Of a DNA stretch of 64,000 nt, positions 18,354-27,094 are shown piece by piece (within the stretch, counting starts at the first letter, position 1; the number at the start of each line of letters is the position of its first letter). The stretch covers positions 186,001 through 250,000 of the forward strand of contig NZ_JBLWFH010000006.1 in the NCBI RefSeq assembly GCF_050306235.1, written 5' to 3'. Source of the stretch: Glaciecola sp947496235 (lineage in GTDB: Bacteria > Pseudomonadota > Gammaproteobacteria > Enterobacterales > Alteromonadaceae). The notes beneath the pieces are model-generated. The model worked only from the letters and a program-made list of their open reading frames with translations, searched no databases and was not told the DNA's origin. The position numbers and the translations under genes are program-made.

Positions 18354-20861
18354 ATGGCGCCTCGTACTACAAAATCTAGTAAAGCAACATCAAAAACTAA
18401 ATCTGTTGAGGTTGAAACTGAAACCTTGACTAAGGACGATGTTAAAAATGCTATCGTCCGACATCTACATTGCTCGTTAGGCACGGATGAAAATAAAGCA
18501 GACAAACATGCCTGGTGGAAAGCGACGAGTGCTGCTATCCAAGAGCTAGTGCTCGAGCGGCTGCGTAAAACCCAGCGTACACATTATTTAAATGACACTC
18601 GCGCGGTGCATTACTTTTCCGCTGAATTCTTGATGGGACGATTATTGTCCAACAATATGCACAATTTCGATTTGTTTAATACGGCTAAAAGTGCGTTAAA
18701 AGAATTAGGTATGGAACTTACCGATGTTCTTGAAGAAGAACCGGATATGGCATTAGGAAATGGCGGGTTAGGGCGACTAGCGGCCTGTTTTATCGATTCA
18801 CTCGCGACTATGGAATATCCAGCGATTGGTTATGGTATTCATTATGAGCATGGTCTATTTAGACAAGAAATTAAAAATGGCTATCAAATTGAACGACCTG
18901 ATAGTTGGCGCGATTATGGTAATCCATGGGAAATTTGTCGCCCAGAGTCTATTCAGCAAATTTCGTTGTATGGATATGTAGAAACTAAATACGGTGCAAA
19001 TGGAAAAATCCAGAAAGAATGGCATCCAGGCTCAATAGTCAAAGGGGTTCCTTGGGATATTCCTGTCGTAGGCTATGGCGGTAATACGGTCAACGTTTTA
19101 CGTTTGTGGCAAAGTCAATCTTCAGGGTATTTTAACTGGGACGTATTTAACGCTGGCGGTTATGTGGATGCACAGCGCGAAAATGTACAAGCTGAAACAA
19201 TTTCCAAAGTCCTTTATCCAAATGATGAGACAGAAGCAGGTAAGGAACTAAGATTAATTCAGCAATATTTCTTTAGCTCTTGTTCTCTAAAAGACATCAT
19301 ACGCAGATATAAGCGGGTCCATGGTGACGACTGGTCAAGATTTTCAGACCAAGTAGTAATTCAGTTAAATGATACTCACCCTGCGATCGCAATTCCTGAA
19401 TTGATGCGAATATTAGTGGATAGAGCAGAACTTGATTGGGATACGGCTTGGGGCATTTGTACCAAAACCTTTGCCTACACCAATCACACTTTATTACCAG
19501 AGGCGTTAGAAAAATGGCCAGTGCGTATGCTGGAAAAAGTGTTGCCGCGTCACATTGAAATCATTTATGAGATCAACCACAGATTCTTACAGGAAGTTGA
19601 AAAGCAATGGCCGGGGAATAATCAAATAAAATCCAAGCTTTCGATAATAGAAGAAAATAATGGAAAAATGGTGCGCATGGGTAACTTAAGCGTCATTGGT
19701 TCATTCGCCGTCAATGGCGTGGCTGAAATACATTCCAAGTTAGTTAAATCGCAGCTGTTTCCAGAATTTGACCAGTTATATCCGGGTAAATTGACCAATG
19801 TTACCAACGGAATAACCCCTCGTCGCTGGTTAAAAGCATGTAATCCATTGTTGTCAGACTTAGTCGATAGCAAGATTGGCAGCGACTGGGTGTTAAACCT
19901 GAAAAAGTTAGATGAGTTGTCAGCATTTGCGACTAATAAAACCTTTCAAAAACAATTTATGGCAGTAAAACAGAAAAACAAAGATTTACTGGCAGAAGAA
20001 ATATACAAATTAACCAATATTAAAGTCGATTCAAAAGCGATATTTGATATTCAAATAAAACGCCTGCATGAATACAAAAGACAACATCTAAATTTATTGC
20101 ATATTTTAGCCTTATACCGTCGACTATTAGAAAACCCTGATTACGATATGCATCCTAGAGTATTTATCTTCGGTGCCAAGGCGGCTCCTGGCTATAAATT
20201 GGCTAAAACCATTATCTATGCGATCAATAAGATTGCGGATAAGATTAATAATGACAATAGGGTTAATCATAAGATCAAGGTGGTGTTTTTACCTAACTAC
20301 CGCGTCTCTCTAGCGGAGAAAATGATTCCCGCCGCAGATGTTTCCCAACAAATCAGTACAGCAGGCAAAGAAGCATCGGGTACAGGAAATATGAAGCTGG
20401 CTTTAAATGGTGCTATTACTATAGGAACACTGGATGGGGCTAACATAGAAATTGCTGAAGAAGTCGGGGATGATAATATCTTTATTTTTGGCTTAAATGT
20501 TGATGAAGTAAATGCGTTACAAGCGAAAGGGTATAACCCATACGATTACTACTACGGAAACGCAGAAATTAAGGCAATTTTGGACTGGCTAGATACAGAT
20601 TATTTTACCCCAGGTAATCCTGGCGAGTTATCAACCTTAAAACACAGTTTACTTGATGGTGGTGACCCATATTTAGTGTTAGCTGATTTTGCGTCCTACA
20701 GTGATGCCAATAAAAAATTAGACCTGGCTTATAGGGATAATTCGACTTGGGCAAAAATGGCAATTCTCAATACCGCCAAAATGGGCAAGTTCACGTCAGA
20801 CCGTTCAATTGCGGACTATGTAGAAAAAATTTGGAAATTGAGTTCCTGCAACGTGCAATAA
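18354..20861 (+). CDS. glgP: Glycogen/alpha-glucan phosphorylase
   Basis: 835 aa, a GT35 enzyme that releases glucose-1-phosphate from alpha-1,4-glucans with PLP as cofactor. Visible blocks are NGGLGRLAACFIDSLATMEY near 130-150, the QLNDTHPAIAIPELMRIL region, KRLHEYKRQHLNLLHIL, and the PLP-lysine motif EASGTGNMKLALNGAITIGT. The first 25 residues are a Lys/Thr/Ser-rich extension. It pairs functionally with pgm upstream; no glgB, glgC or glgA is in the window. A terminator follows. Confidence 0.96.
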   Translation: MAPRTTKSSKATSKTKSVEVETETLTKDDVKNAIVRHLHCSLGTDENKADKHAWWKATSAAIQELVLERLRKTQRTHYLNDTRAVHYFSAEFLMGRLLSNNMHNFDLFNTAKSALKELGMELTDVLEEEPDMALGNGGLGRLAACFIDSLATMEYPAIGYGIHYEHGLFRQEIKNGYQIERPDSWRDYGNPWEICRPESIQQISLYGYVETKYGANGKIQKEWHPGSIVKGVPWDIPVVGYGGNTVNVLRLWQSQSSGYFNWDVFNAGGYVDAQRENVQAETISKVLYPNDETEAGKELRLIQQYFFSSCSLKDIIRRYKRVHGDDWSRFSDQVVIQLNDTHPAIAIPELMRILVDRAELDWDTAWGICTKTFAYTNHTLLPEALEKWPVRMLEKVLPRHIEIIYEINHRFLQEVEKQWPGNNQIKSKLSIIEENNGKMVRMGNLSVIGSFAVNGVAEIHSKLVKSQLFPEFDQLYPGKLTNVTNGITPRRWLKACNPLLSDLVDSKIGSDWVLNLKKLDELSAFATNKTFQKQFMAVKQKNKDLLAEEIYKLTNIKVDSKAIFDIQIKRLHEYKRQHLNLLHILALYRRLLENPDYDMHPRVFIFGAKAAPGYKLAKTIIYAINKIADKINNDNRVNHKIKVVFLPNYRVSLAEKMIPAADVSQQISTAGKEASGTGNMKLALNGAITIGTLDGANIEIAEEVGDDNIFIFGLNVDEVNALQAKGYNPYDYYYGNAEIKAILDWLDTDYFTPGNPGELSTLKHSLLDGGDPYLVLADFASYSDANKKLDLAYRDNSTWAKMAILNTAKMGKFTSDRSIADYVEKIWKLSSCNVQ

Positions 20862-20885
20862 TTTTCTTTTCTACTATCATCAAAT

Positions 20886-20909
20886 AAGCCGGTTTTTACC
20901 GGCTTTTTT
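20886..20909 (+). terminator. Rho-independent terminator of glgP
   Basis: AAGCCGGT (20886-20893) pairs with ACCGGCTT (20898-20905) around a TTTT loop, followed by a T-run. It is located 25 bp after the glgP stop. Confidence 0.88.
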
Positions 20910-21008
20910 GTAAAGTATTTCATAAACAATACGATAAAGATTATATACGCAGAATAATAACAGGATTCTGGGAAGAAGCCGCCTGCTTAACATAAACTAG
21001 TGGACTTT

Positions 21009-22331
21009 ATGATTACGAGTAAACATAAGCATTTAAATGAGATCCCTAACCGGTATCATTTCATTGAGATTATTGAACAAATCGCCAAAAAGGAAGGCCG
21101 ATTTAGTTTAATGTTTCTTGATGTTATGCGCTTTTCTGATGTTTCTGCAGCCTTTGATCACAAAGCTGGAGATGAAATTTTACTGCAAATAGTCAATCGA
21201 ATTGGTGCTATTTTCACTAATGCAAAAGCGGTTGGCCGATTAAGTGGTGACATCTTTGGTATTGTATTTACCGATGCTGTTACCGACAAATCTATTCGTA
21301 ACGAGCATGCTCGTCTAATTTCCCATTTTAAAGCGCCACTGATGGTAAATAATACCGCGTTCATTGCTGATTTTAACGTGGGTGCAGCGATTCGGAAAAA
21401 AGAAACCAGTTGTGTCAACAGTGTTATTTCTCTTGCGGAAAGTGCGTTACGCAAGTCTAAATCTAATCAACACGTAAACTTTACCTTACTTTCAGATGAT
21501 ATTAATCAGGATCACGGAAAAGGCCTTGCATTAAAGGCGGATTTGACCCGCGCTTTAAATAACGAAGAGCTTGAGCTTTATTTTCAGCCTAAGGTTGATC
21601 TTAATTCATATGAAATTATCGGCGGAGAATGTCTATTACGCTGGAATCACCCGTTAGACGGTGTTGTTTTCCCTGGTACTTTGCTTAAGGCCGCTGAATC
21701 CTACAATATGATGAATGAATTAGGCTATTGGACGCTAGAAAGTGCTTTCCAAAGTTTATCCAAGCTTCAACAAGCAGATTTTAATGTGCCAATTTCTGTT
21801 AATTTATCGCCTACTCAGCTTTATGATCCTAGGTTATTGCCTGCGTTAAGAAAGTTAATTGATGAATATGCAGTGTCACCAAGTTTAGTTGAAATTGAAC
21901 TTACAGAAGACGTAATGCTTACCCATTCTTTGTTGGTCAAACGTCAGCTAGATGAAATAAAAAGTCTAGGAATTTCGTTATCTATGGATGATTTTGGAAA
22001 AGGTTATTCAAATTTATCATTTGTAAGAGATCTTGATTTGGATGCTATCAAAATCGATAAGGCTTTTGTTTTTGGATTGACACAATCACCCGTAAACTCA
22101 GCCATTATTCAAGCAACCAAAATTATATGTGATGCCAAAGGTTGCGAAACCTATGCCGAAGGGATTGAAGATCTGCAACAACTCGCCATACTGAAATCTA
22201 TGGGAATTTCCAAAGGGCAGGGTTTCCTATTTTCTCAAGCGGTACCATTACCTAAATTTATCGAACAATTGAAAGAAGGAAATTTTGCAACTGTGATCTA
22301 TAAGGATCCAAATGTGCTAAACGCTGGCTAA
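21009..22331 (+). CDS. Cyclic-di-GMP phosphodiesterase: degenerate GGDEF plus intact EAL domain
   Basis: 440 aa from the ATG at 21009; a GTG at 21000 would add three residues. The N-terminal GGDEF domain (about 1-155) has RLSGDIFGIVF where the GG(D/E)EF site should be, so cyclase activity is unlikely. The EAL domain (about 170-425) keeps the catalytic residues: ECLLRW, SVNLSP, EIELTED, MDDFGKGYSN, IKIDKAFV, YAEGIED and GQGFLFS. It should hydrolyse c-di-GMP, with the GGDEF half perhaps sensing GTP. No membrane or other sensor segment is present. Confidence 0.9.
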   Translation: MITSKHKHLNEIPNRYHFIEIIEQIAKKEGRFSLMFLDVMRFSDVSAAFDHKAGDEILLQIVNRIGAIFTNAKAVGRLSGDIFGIVFTDAVTDKSIRNEHARLISHFKAPLMVNNTAFIADFNVGAAIRKKETSCVNSVISLAESALRKSKSNQHVNFTLLSDDINQDHGKGLALKADLTRALNNEELELYFQPKVDLNSYEIIGGECLLRWNHPLDGVVFPGTLLKAAESYNMMNELGYWTLESAFQSLSKLQQADFNVPISVNLSPTQLYDPRLLPALRKLIDEYAVSPSLVEIELTEDVMLTHSLLVKRQLDEIKSLGISLSMDDFGKGYSNLSFVRDLDLDAIKIDKAFVFGLTQSPVNSAIIQATKIICDAKGCETYAEGIEDLQQLAILKSMGISKGQGFLFSQAVPLPKFIEQLKEGNFATVIYKDPNVLNAG

Positions 22332-22375
22332 GCATGCTAGTATAGGGATAAGTTAAATTAATCCTCAGATAAAAA

Positions 22376-23374
22376 GTGCTGTTAGATAATCAGAGTTTCT
22401 TGCAATATTCCCTCGATAATAGAGATAAATGGACACCATTTTCATATCAACTAAGTAACCTCCTTGTTCATAGTTCAGAGGAAGGCATCATATGTTTCGA
22501 GCCTTCGGACACCAACGAAAATACAAAATCTATAGTGTTGTCATGCGGTATTCATGGAAATGAAACAGCACCCATCGAAATTTGTGAGCAAATTGTCTCC
22601 GATTTGCATGCGCAGCGTATAACAACAAAACATCGAGTGTTGTTCATTTTTGGTAATCTGCCTTCAATGCTTATTGCAAAACGCTTTGTTGAGGAGAATC
22701 TAAATCGATTATTCAATCCAGATTTAACAAGTGATACCTTAGAAGGTAAGCGAGCCAAGGTATTGATGCAGCAGTTAAACGACTTTTTTGCAAATGGAAA
22801 TCCTGATAAACGTTTTCACTATGATTTACATACCGCTATTCGCCCGTCAATAAATGAAAAATTTGCGGTGTATCCTTATCTTCATGGCAAGCCATATAAT
22901 AAAAAACAATTAGCATTTTTATCCGATTGTGATGTTAATACTATATTGTTATCTCAATCACCGACCACCACCTTTAGCTACTATTCTTCTTATCATCACA
23001 ACGCAGAGGCATTTACCGTTGAGTTAGGCAAAGTGAAACCTTTCGGCGAAAATGATATGCAGAAATTCGTCAAAGTAGACAATATGCTGAGAAAATTAAT
23101 TCAGCAACAAGAGGTTGAAGTTACGCCGTTTGAAAAATGCCCATTACAAATATTTACTGTTAATCAGGTGATCAATAAAGGACAGGACGATTTTAGATTG
23201 TGTTTTGACGATGCCGCACCTAATTTTACTTCTTTTAAAAAAGGTGAGGTCATAGCAACTGAAAGTGGCAAAGAATTTGTGGCGCAAGTTGATGATGAAG
23301 CAATCGTTTTTCCTAATGCGAATGTACCTATTGGACAGCGCGCAATTTTAACGGTAAAACCTTATGAGCTTTGA
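22376..23374 (+). CDS. astE: Succinylglutamate desuccinylase/aspartoacylase family (AstE-like)
   Basis: 332 aa zinc carboxypeptidase-like deacylase. Zinc ligands are visible in SCGIHGNETAPIEI (His, Glu) and in FHYDLHTAIRP; FTVELGKVKPFG carries the catalytic Glu. AstE removes succinate from succinylglutamate in the last step of the arginine succinyltransferase pathway. The rest of the ast operon is absent here, so a different acylated substrate is possible. It starts with GTG at 22376 and overlaps the HIT gene by 11 nt. Confidence 0.85.
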   Translation: MLLDNQSFLQYSLDNRDKWTPFSYQLSNLLVHSSEEGIICFEPSDTNENTKSIVLSCGIHGNETAPIEICEQIVSDLHAQRITTKHRVLFIFGNLPSMLIAKRFVEENLNRLFNPDLTSDTLEGKRAKVLMQQLNDFFANGNPDKRFHYDLHTAIRPSINEKFAVYPYLHGKPYNKKQLAFLSDCDVNTILLSQSPTTTFSYYSSYHHNAEAFTVELGKVKPFGENDMQKFVKVDNMLRKLIQQQEVEVTPFEKCPLQIFTVNQVINKGQDDFRLCFDDAAPNFTSFKKGEVIATESGKEFVAQVDDEAIVFPNANVPIGQRAILTVKPYEL

Positions 23375-23789
23375 ATTAGATCCGCAATTAGCCAAAGACA
23401 GTGAATTAGTCTGTGATTTTGAAATTTCACAAGTACGCTTAATACTAGATTGTCAGTATCCATGGTGTTTGCTGGTACCAAGAATCAATGATGTCACAGA
23501 GCTGTCAGACTTACCTTATGCTACCTATATTCAAGTGTGCAGTGAGTCCAATCAATTAAGTTTGGCGATGCAAGCGGTTTTTACTCCAGATAAAATGAAC
23601 ATTGCCAGTATAGGCAATATGGTGAAGCAATTGCATATTCATCATGTTGCACGCTACACTGATGATGTCGCTTGGCCAAAACCTGTGTGGGGATTTGCTC
23701 CAATGCAAGCCTATTCAAAAAATGAATTACAAAAACGTAGCCAAGCGCTGATAGCGCAGATTCAATCGCAATTAAAGGACATAGAGTAA
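23364..23789 (+). CDS. HIT-family protein
   Basis: 141 aa. The HIT signature is QLHIHHVARY near residue 92-101, with the family context VAWPKPVWGFAP after it. This short gammaproteobacterial subgroup has the His triad in a slightly changed spacing (H-I-H-H rather than H-x-H-x-H). HIT proteins hydrolyse or transfer nucleoside phosphates. It overlaps astE upstream by 11 nt and shares one base with the ybjQ-like gene downstream (TAATG), so the three are probably one transcript. The substrate is unknown. Confidence 0.88.
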   Translation: MSFELDPQLAKDSELVCDFEISQVRLILDCQYPWCLLVPRINDVTELSDLPYATYIQVCSESNQLSLAMQAVFTPDKMNIASIGNMVKQLHIHHVARYTDDVAWPKPVWGFAPMQAYSKNELQKRSQALIAQIQSQLKDIE

Positions 23790-24109
23790 TGATTATAACC
23801 ACTACAAATTCCATAGAAGGGAAAAAAATTGAGCACTATTATGGCGTTGTTATTGGCGAAGCTATAATGGGCGCGAATGTATTTAAAGATTTATTCGCAT
23901 CCATCCGAGATATTGTTGGCGGGCGCTCAGGAGCTTATGAAGAAGAGTTAACCAAGGCTCGAAGAGTCGCATTCGCTGAAATTGAGCGAGAAGCGCAAAT
24001 GCTTGGGGCGAATGCCATTGTTGGTGTTGACCTAGATTACGAAGTCGTCGGTCAAAACGGAAGCATGTTAATGGTGAGTATTAGCGGAACGGCTGTAAAA
24101 GTCGCCTAA
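23789..24109 (+). CDS. YbjQ/UPF0145 family protein
   Basis: 106 aa. The family pattern is clear: TTTNSIEGKKIEHYYGVVIG at the N-terminus, RDIVGGRSGAYEEELTKAR in the middle, and GANAIVGVDLDYEVVG near the C-terminus. The family forms oligomeric rings and is annotated as putative heavy-metal binding, but no role is established. Last gene of the astE-HIT-ybjQ run; it converges on the leftward DUF2897 gene 25 bp away. Confidence 0.9.
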   Translation: MIITTTNSIEGKKIEHYYGVVIGEAIMGANVFKDLFASIRDIVGGRSGAYEEELTKARRVAFAEIEREAQMLGANAIVGVDLDYEVVGQNGSMLMVSISGTAVKVA

Positions 24110-24134
24110 ATAAAAATAGCGAGTGAATAGAGGT

Positions 24135-24299
24135 CTAAAAGCCTCTATTGTCGTCGTCATCGCCATCATATTCGCTATCTGGCCGTTTTTTGAAATCCTT
24201 GGGTAATTTAAATTTTGCCGAATCTTTGAGTAGCAAAATATTACCCACTATCACGCCTATCACTAACAATATTACGACCAGAATCCAACCTATTGACAT
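24135..24299 (-). CDS. DUF2897 small membrane-anchored protein
   Basis: A 54-aa protein below the usual length cutoff. It starts at the ATG complementary to 24297-24299, inside the last codons of the M15 peptidase gene (10-nt overlap). One N-terminal helix (about 4-24, WILVVILLVIGVIVGNILLL) is followed by a basic stretch (KFKLPKDFKKRP) and an acidic tail with five Asp. The WIL-helix-LLK pattern fits DUF2897, found mainly in Alteromonadales and relatives. The function is unknown. The overlap suggests translational coupling to the peptidase. Confidence 0.75.
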   Translation of the reverse strand: MSIGWILVVILLVIGVIVGNILLLKDSAKFKLPKDFKKRPDSEYDGDDDDNRGF

Positions 24300-24970
24300 G
24301 TTTCCCCCTTATTGTAGGTATATCTTTGTACTAGGTAGTCTAGGTTGTTGATCACGAATGTTTTGCCTAAAATGTCTGATTTATTCAGTTGGCGAGCTAA
24401 ACAATCAACGTCAAAAGTATCTATAATTTTTTGCGCTATTGGCTTATAAGACATGTGCCAAGGTTCTGCAGCAACGCCACCTTTGTATTTTGCATAGGGA
24501 AAATAAAACCCGAAAGAATTAGCATTTTCATTAAGCCAATTTGACAATTGGGCACAAGGTCCTTGCCCAATATATTCTTCAGGAATCAATTGAAAATCAT
24601 GTTGATGACGCTCAACGCTAGCTTTATCGTAGACGTCAAAATCTGTACCCCAATGATGTCGGCTAGCACCTGGCAGTGCTGACCAAAGCATAATAGCATG
24701 GGTTTTCTCTTCGTCATTGAGGGAAGCTGCATCTAGCACTTTGCCATCCAAAGTATTTAACGGGAGTTGCCCTTGCCACTTTCGATTCCATATAGAAAGC
24801 TGACGCTCAAAACTTCTAAAACTAGAGCAAATCTGAAGATCAACGCCTGCAGCCGAAGCTTCTTCCCGCATTGCTTGAAACGCCTGAGTAACTTCAAGTT
24901 GCAAACGATGCTCGCCTATAGGGGATAAATGCGCTTCATCAATTCCCATTATTTGCTCATTAGTCAGCAT
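24290..24970 (-). CDS. M15-family D-alanyl-D-alanine carboxypeptidase
   Basis: 226 aa. Zinc-site motifs of M15B peptidases are visible: SRHHWGTDFDVYD (His and Asp ligands) and EPWHMSYKP (catalytic Glu, His ligand), with CSSFRSFERQLSIWNRKW at the substrate side. The enzyme would trim D-alanine from peptidoglycan peptides. No signal peptide is evident, so it may be cytoplasmic. It shares one base with the dapE stop, linking a lysine/mDAP biosynthesis gene with a peptidoglycan-peptide enzyme. Confidence 0.9.
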   Translation of the reverse strand: MLTNEQIMGIDEAHLSPIGEHRLQLEVTQAFQAMREEASAAGVDLQICSSFRSFERQLSIWNRKWQGQLPLNTLDGKVLDAASLNDEEKTHAIMLWSALPGASRHHWGTDFDVYDKASVERHQHDFQLIPEEYIGQGPCAQLSNWLNENANSFGFYFPYAKYKGGVAAEPWHMSYKPIAQKIIDTFDVDCLARQLNKSDILGKTFVINNLDYLVQRYTYNKGETCQ

Positions 24971-26103
24971 TATTCATCTACCAGAAGACGTTTTAAAATG
25001 TCAAAATATATAGCTTCTAATGATGTTAAGTTATCGACACTAACTTTTTCATCAATTTTATGAATCGTATTATTTTCTGGGCCTAGCTCGACGACTTGCG
25101 CTCCTGTAGGGGCAATAAATCGACCATCAGAAGTTCCTCCCGCAGTGGAAAGATTAGTGTCAATACCGGTCACTTGTTTGATACCATCTCGACATGCATC
25201 CACTAGTGCGCCAGTGGAGGTAATAAAAGGTTGTCCATTGACTATCCAATCTAATTCGTAGTCTAGTCCATGATTATCCAAAATATGAATGACTCGACGC
25301 TGCAATTCTTCAGCGGTTACTTCGGTAGAAAAACGAAAGTTAAAATTCCCATGAATTTCACCTGGCACCACATTAGTAGCACCTGTACCTGCATTTAAAT
25401 TCGACACCTGAAAACTGGTTGGCGGGAAAAACTCATTCCCTTTATCCCAAATAGTATTTGCCAGTTCAGTTAAAGCCGGTGCAAATAAATGAATGGGATT
25501 TTTTACCAAATGTGGGTAGGCGACGTGACCTTGTATGCCCTTGACTTTCAAAATACCCGTTAATGATCCGCGTCGGCCATTTTTGATGGTATCGCCTGTT
25601 TTTAACGTAGAGGAGGGCTCGCCTACAATACAATAGGTAATTTTTTCATTACGCACTTCTAAGGTATCAATCACCCTAGTCGTACCGTTAATAAATGGGC
25701 CTTCTTCGTCGCTGGTGATTAAAAATGCAATCGATCCTTTATGATTTGGATATTGATTAACAAACCTCTCGGTCGCGCAAAGCATCGCTGCCAGAGAGCC
25801 TTTCATATCCGCAGCGCCTCTGCCATGAATAAATCCATCCGCCTCAACCGCATCAAATGGTGCATATTGCCACTGATCAACTGGGCCTGTGGGTACAACA
25901 TCTGTATGGCCAGCAAAACAAAATACAGGGCTTTGTGTACCACGGCGAGCCCAGAGGTTAGTGGTATCTTCAAACACCATGGTTTCACACGTAAATTCAA
26001 GGGGTTGCAAAATCTCTTTAAAAAGGTCTTGGCAACCCGCATCTTCGGGCGTTACAGAAGGCCGTTGGATTAGATTTTGAGTGAGTTTAATTAAATTACG
26101 CAC
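24970..26103 (-). CDS. dapE: Succinyl-diaminopimelate desuccinylase
   Basis: An M20 zinc enzyme that makes L,L-diaminopimelate for lysine and peptidoglycan. Ligands are visible in CFAGHTDVVPTG, GRGAADMKGSLA, SDEEGPFINGT and ENNTIHKIDEKV. I chose the GTG whose complement is 26101-26103: it gives 377 aa and an N-terminus (RNLIKLTQNLIQRPSVTPED) that starts where DapE proteins start. A longer reading from 26142 would run 47 nt into yffB and add residues the family lacks. It overlaps yffB by 8 nt, the yffB-dapE order of E. coli. Confidence 0.94.
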   Translation of the reverse strand: MRNLIKLTQNLIQRPSVTPEDAGCQDLFKEILQPLEFTCETMVFEDTTNLWARRGTQSPVFCFAGHTDVVPTGPVDQWQYAPFDAVEADGFIHGRGAADMKGSLAAMLCATERFVNQYPNHKGSIAFLITSDEEGPFINGTTRVIDTLEVRNEKITYCIVGEPSSTLKTGDTIKNGRRGSLTGILKVKGIQGHVAYPHLVKNPIHLFAPALTELANTIWDKGNEFFPPTSFQVSNLNAGTGATNVVPGEIHGNFNFRFSTEVTAEELQRRVIHILDNHGLDYELDWIVNGQPFITSTGALVDACRDGIKQVTGIDTNLSTAGGTSDGRFIAPTGAQVVELGPENNTIHKIDEKVSVDNLTSLEAIYFDILKRLLVDE

Positions 26104-26446
26104 CCGTAAACACCTGCTCATATTCCTCGACTTTAAAGCCAATTAACAAGGTATCATTATGCACTAAGATTGGACGTTTTATCATAGAGGGATGCTTTGT
26201 GAGTATTTCTATAGCAGATTTGTCATTTATGTTTGCTTTAACCTGATCATCCAATTGGCGATATGTGGTACCACGTTTATTTACCACAGTATCGCTTCCA
26301 AATGCCGAAATAGCCTGCATTAGCACCTTGGTATCAACCTCCTGTTTTTTATAATCGTGAAACCGATATTCAATATTGTGTTCAGTAAGCCATTTTCTGG
26401 CTTTTTTCACTGTGTCACAATTGGGGATGCCGTACATTATTGTCAT
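26096..26446 (-). CDS. yffB: ArsC/Spx-family thioredoxin-fold protein, YffB type
   Basis: 116 aa. The N-terminus MYGIPNCDTVKKARKWL carries the single active-site Cys of the YffB group (C-D-T-V rather than CxxC), and the C-terminal block MIKRPILVHNDTLLIGFK is typical of ArsC-like proteins. YffB resembles arsenate reductase but has been reported as a glutathione-dependent thiol reductase-like protein; a role in arsenate is not implied by the context. It overlaps dapE by 8 nt. Confidence 0.9.
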   Translation of the reverse strand: MTIMYGIPNCDTVKKARKWLTEHNIEYRFHDYKKQEVDTKVLMQAISAFGSDTVVNKRGTTYRQLDDQVKANINDKSAIEILTKHPSMIKRPILVHNDTLLIGFKVEEYEQVFTGA

Positions 26447-26464
26447 GTGTTCTCTCTTATTATT

Positions 26465-26854
26465 TTATTTTTGTATTTTGTAACCCGCTTTTATAAGCGA
26501 GGAAATAGCATTTTCTAAATCATTTTCTTTGACTAAAAAATAGTCGGTTTCAAAGGTGCTGACCACAAATATACTGATTTTTGCTTTTGCTAATACACCG
26601 CCGATTTCGGCCATTATACCTACCATTGTCAAGTTTAGTGGGCCGAGCACTTCAAGAACCCGCCAATCAAAATCAGTTTCTAACGCATCTATGGTCACAG
26701 ATTGAGGTACCACTAATGATAATTCATCATAGGTTTTACCAATAAAATACACGTCACATTGTAATACCTTAGCGGGAATGTCGTTTTCTGGCTCTAATGT
26801 GTGTATAGCGAATGTTTCACCTAGTACCTGTAATGTTTGTTTTGACACTTTCAC
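26465..26854 (-). CDS. ACT-domain protein
   Basis: 129 aa. The C-terminal half (about 63-128) reads as an ACT domain: WRVLEVLGPLNLTMVGIMAE, then GGVLAKAKISIFVVSTFETD and YFLVKENDLENAISSLIKAG. The N-terminal half resembles the preceding fold of CASTOR/ACT-type regulators. Such small proteins bind amino acids, but the ligand cannot be read from the sequence. It lies 18 nt before yffB in the same direction and next to the DnaA-box cluster in its promoter region. Confidence 0.8.
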   Translation of the reverse strand: MKVSKQTLQVLGETFAIHTLEPENDIPAKVLQCDVYFIGKTYDELSLVVPQSVTIDALETDFDWRVLEVLGPLNLTMVGIMAEIGGVLAKAKISIFVVSTFETDYFLVKENDLENAISSLIKAGYKIQK

Positions 26855-26883
26855 ACCTTATCTGTAATTAAAACTAAATTGCG

Positions 26884-26934
26884 AAATCCACACTTTTGTT
26901 TATCCACAATTTCTGTGGATAACCTTGTGTATTG
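26884..26934. promoter_or_regulatory. Symmetric DnaA-box cluster
   Basis: Two perfect consensus DnaA boxes face each other: TTATCCACA (26900-26908) and TGTGGATAA (26914-26922), 5 bp apart. They are flanked by 7-of-9 matches in the same orientations, AAATCCACA (26884-26892) and TGTGTATTG (26926-26934). It lies in the 240-bp divergent gap between the ACT gene and the patatin gene. It may regulate these promoters or bind DnaA for replication control. An origin is unlikely, as no dnaA, gidA or rpmH is nearby. Confidence 0.6.
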
Positions 26935-27094
26935 AATGCTTTCAAACAACTAAGTATATGATAATCTAATTAAATACCTGTTGTTGAACATATAGTCAAT
27001 TATACAGCCTATTGACGATTATGTTAGCAGATAGATAAATCTTATTACCCTTTTATGCGAATTCTTTGCAATAATGGGTAAAAAAGGAAGTTAG

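Noticed and set aside
24128..24147. TAGAGG...CCTCTA hairpin at the ybjQ/DUF2897 junction as a terminator
   Set aside because: Only six pairs and no T-run directly after it on either strand.
24148..24351. 67-codon + strand frame after the ybjQ-like gene
   Set aside because: It is the shadow of the DUF2897 gene and the M15 peptidase 3' end on the opposite strand.
26941..26988. Imperfect inverted repeat TTCAAACAAC...GTTGTTGAA near the DnaA boxes
   Set aside because: One base is missing in one arm and the spacer is long; weaker than the neighbouring DnaA-box dyad.
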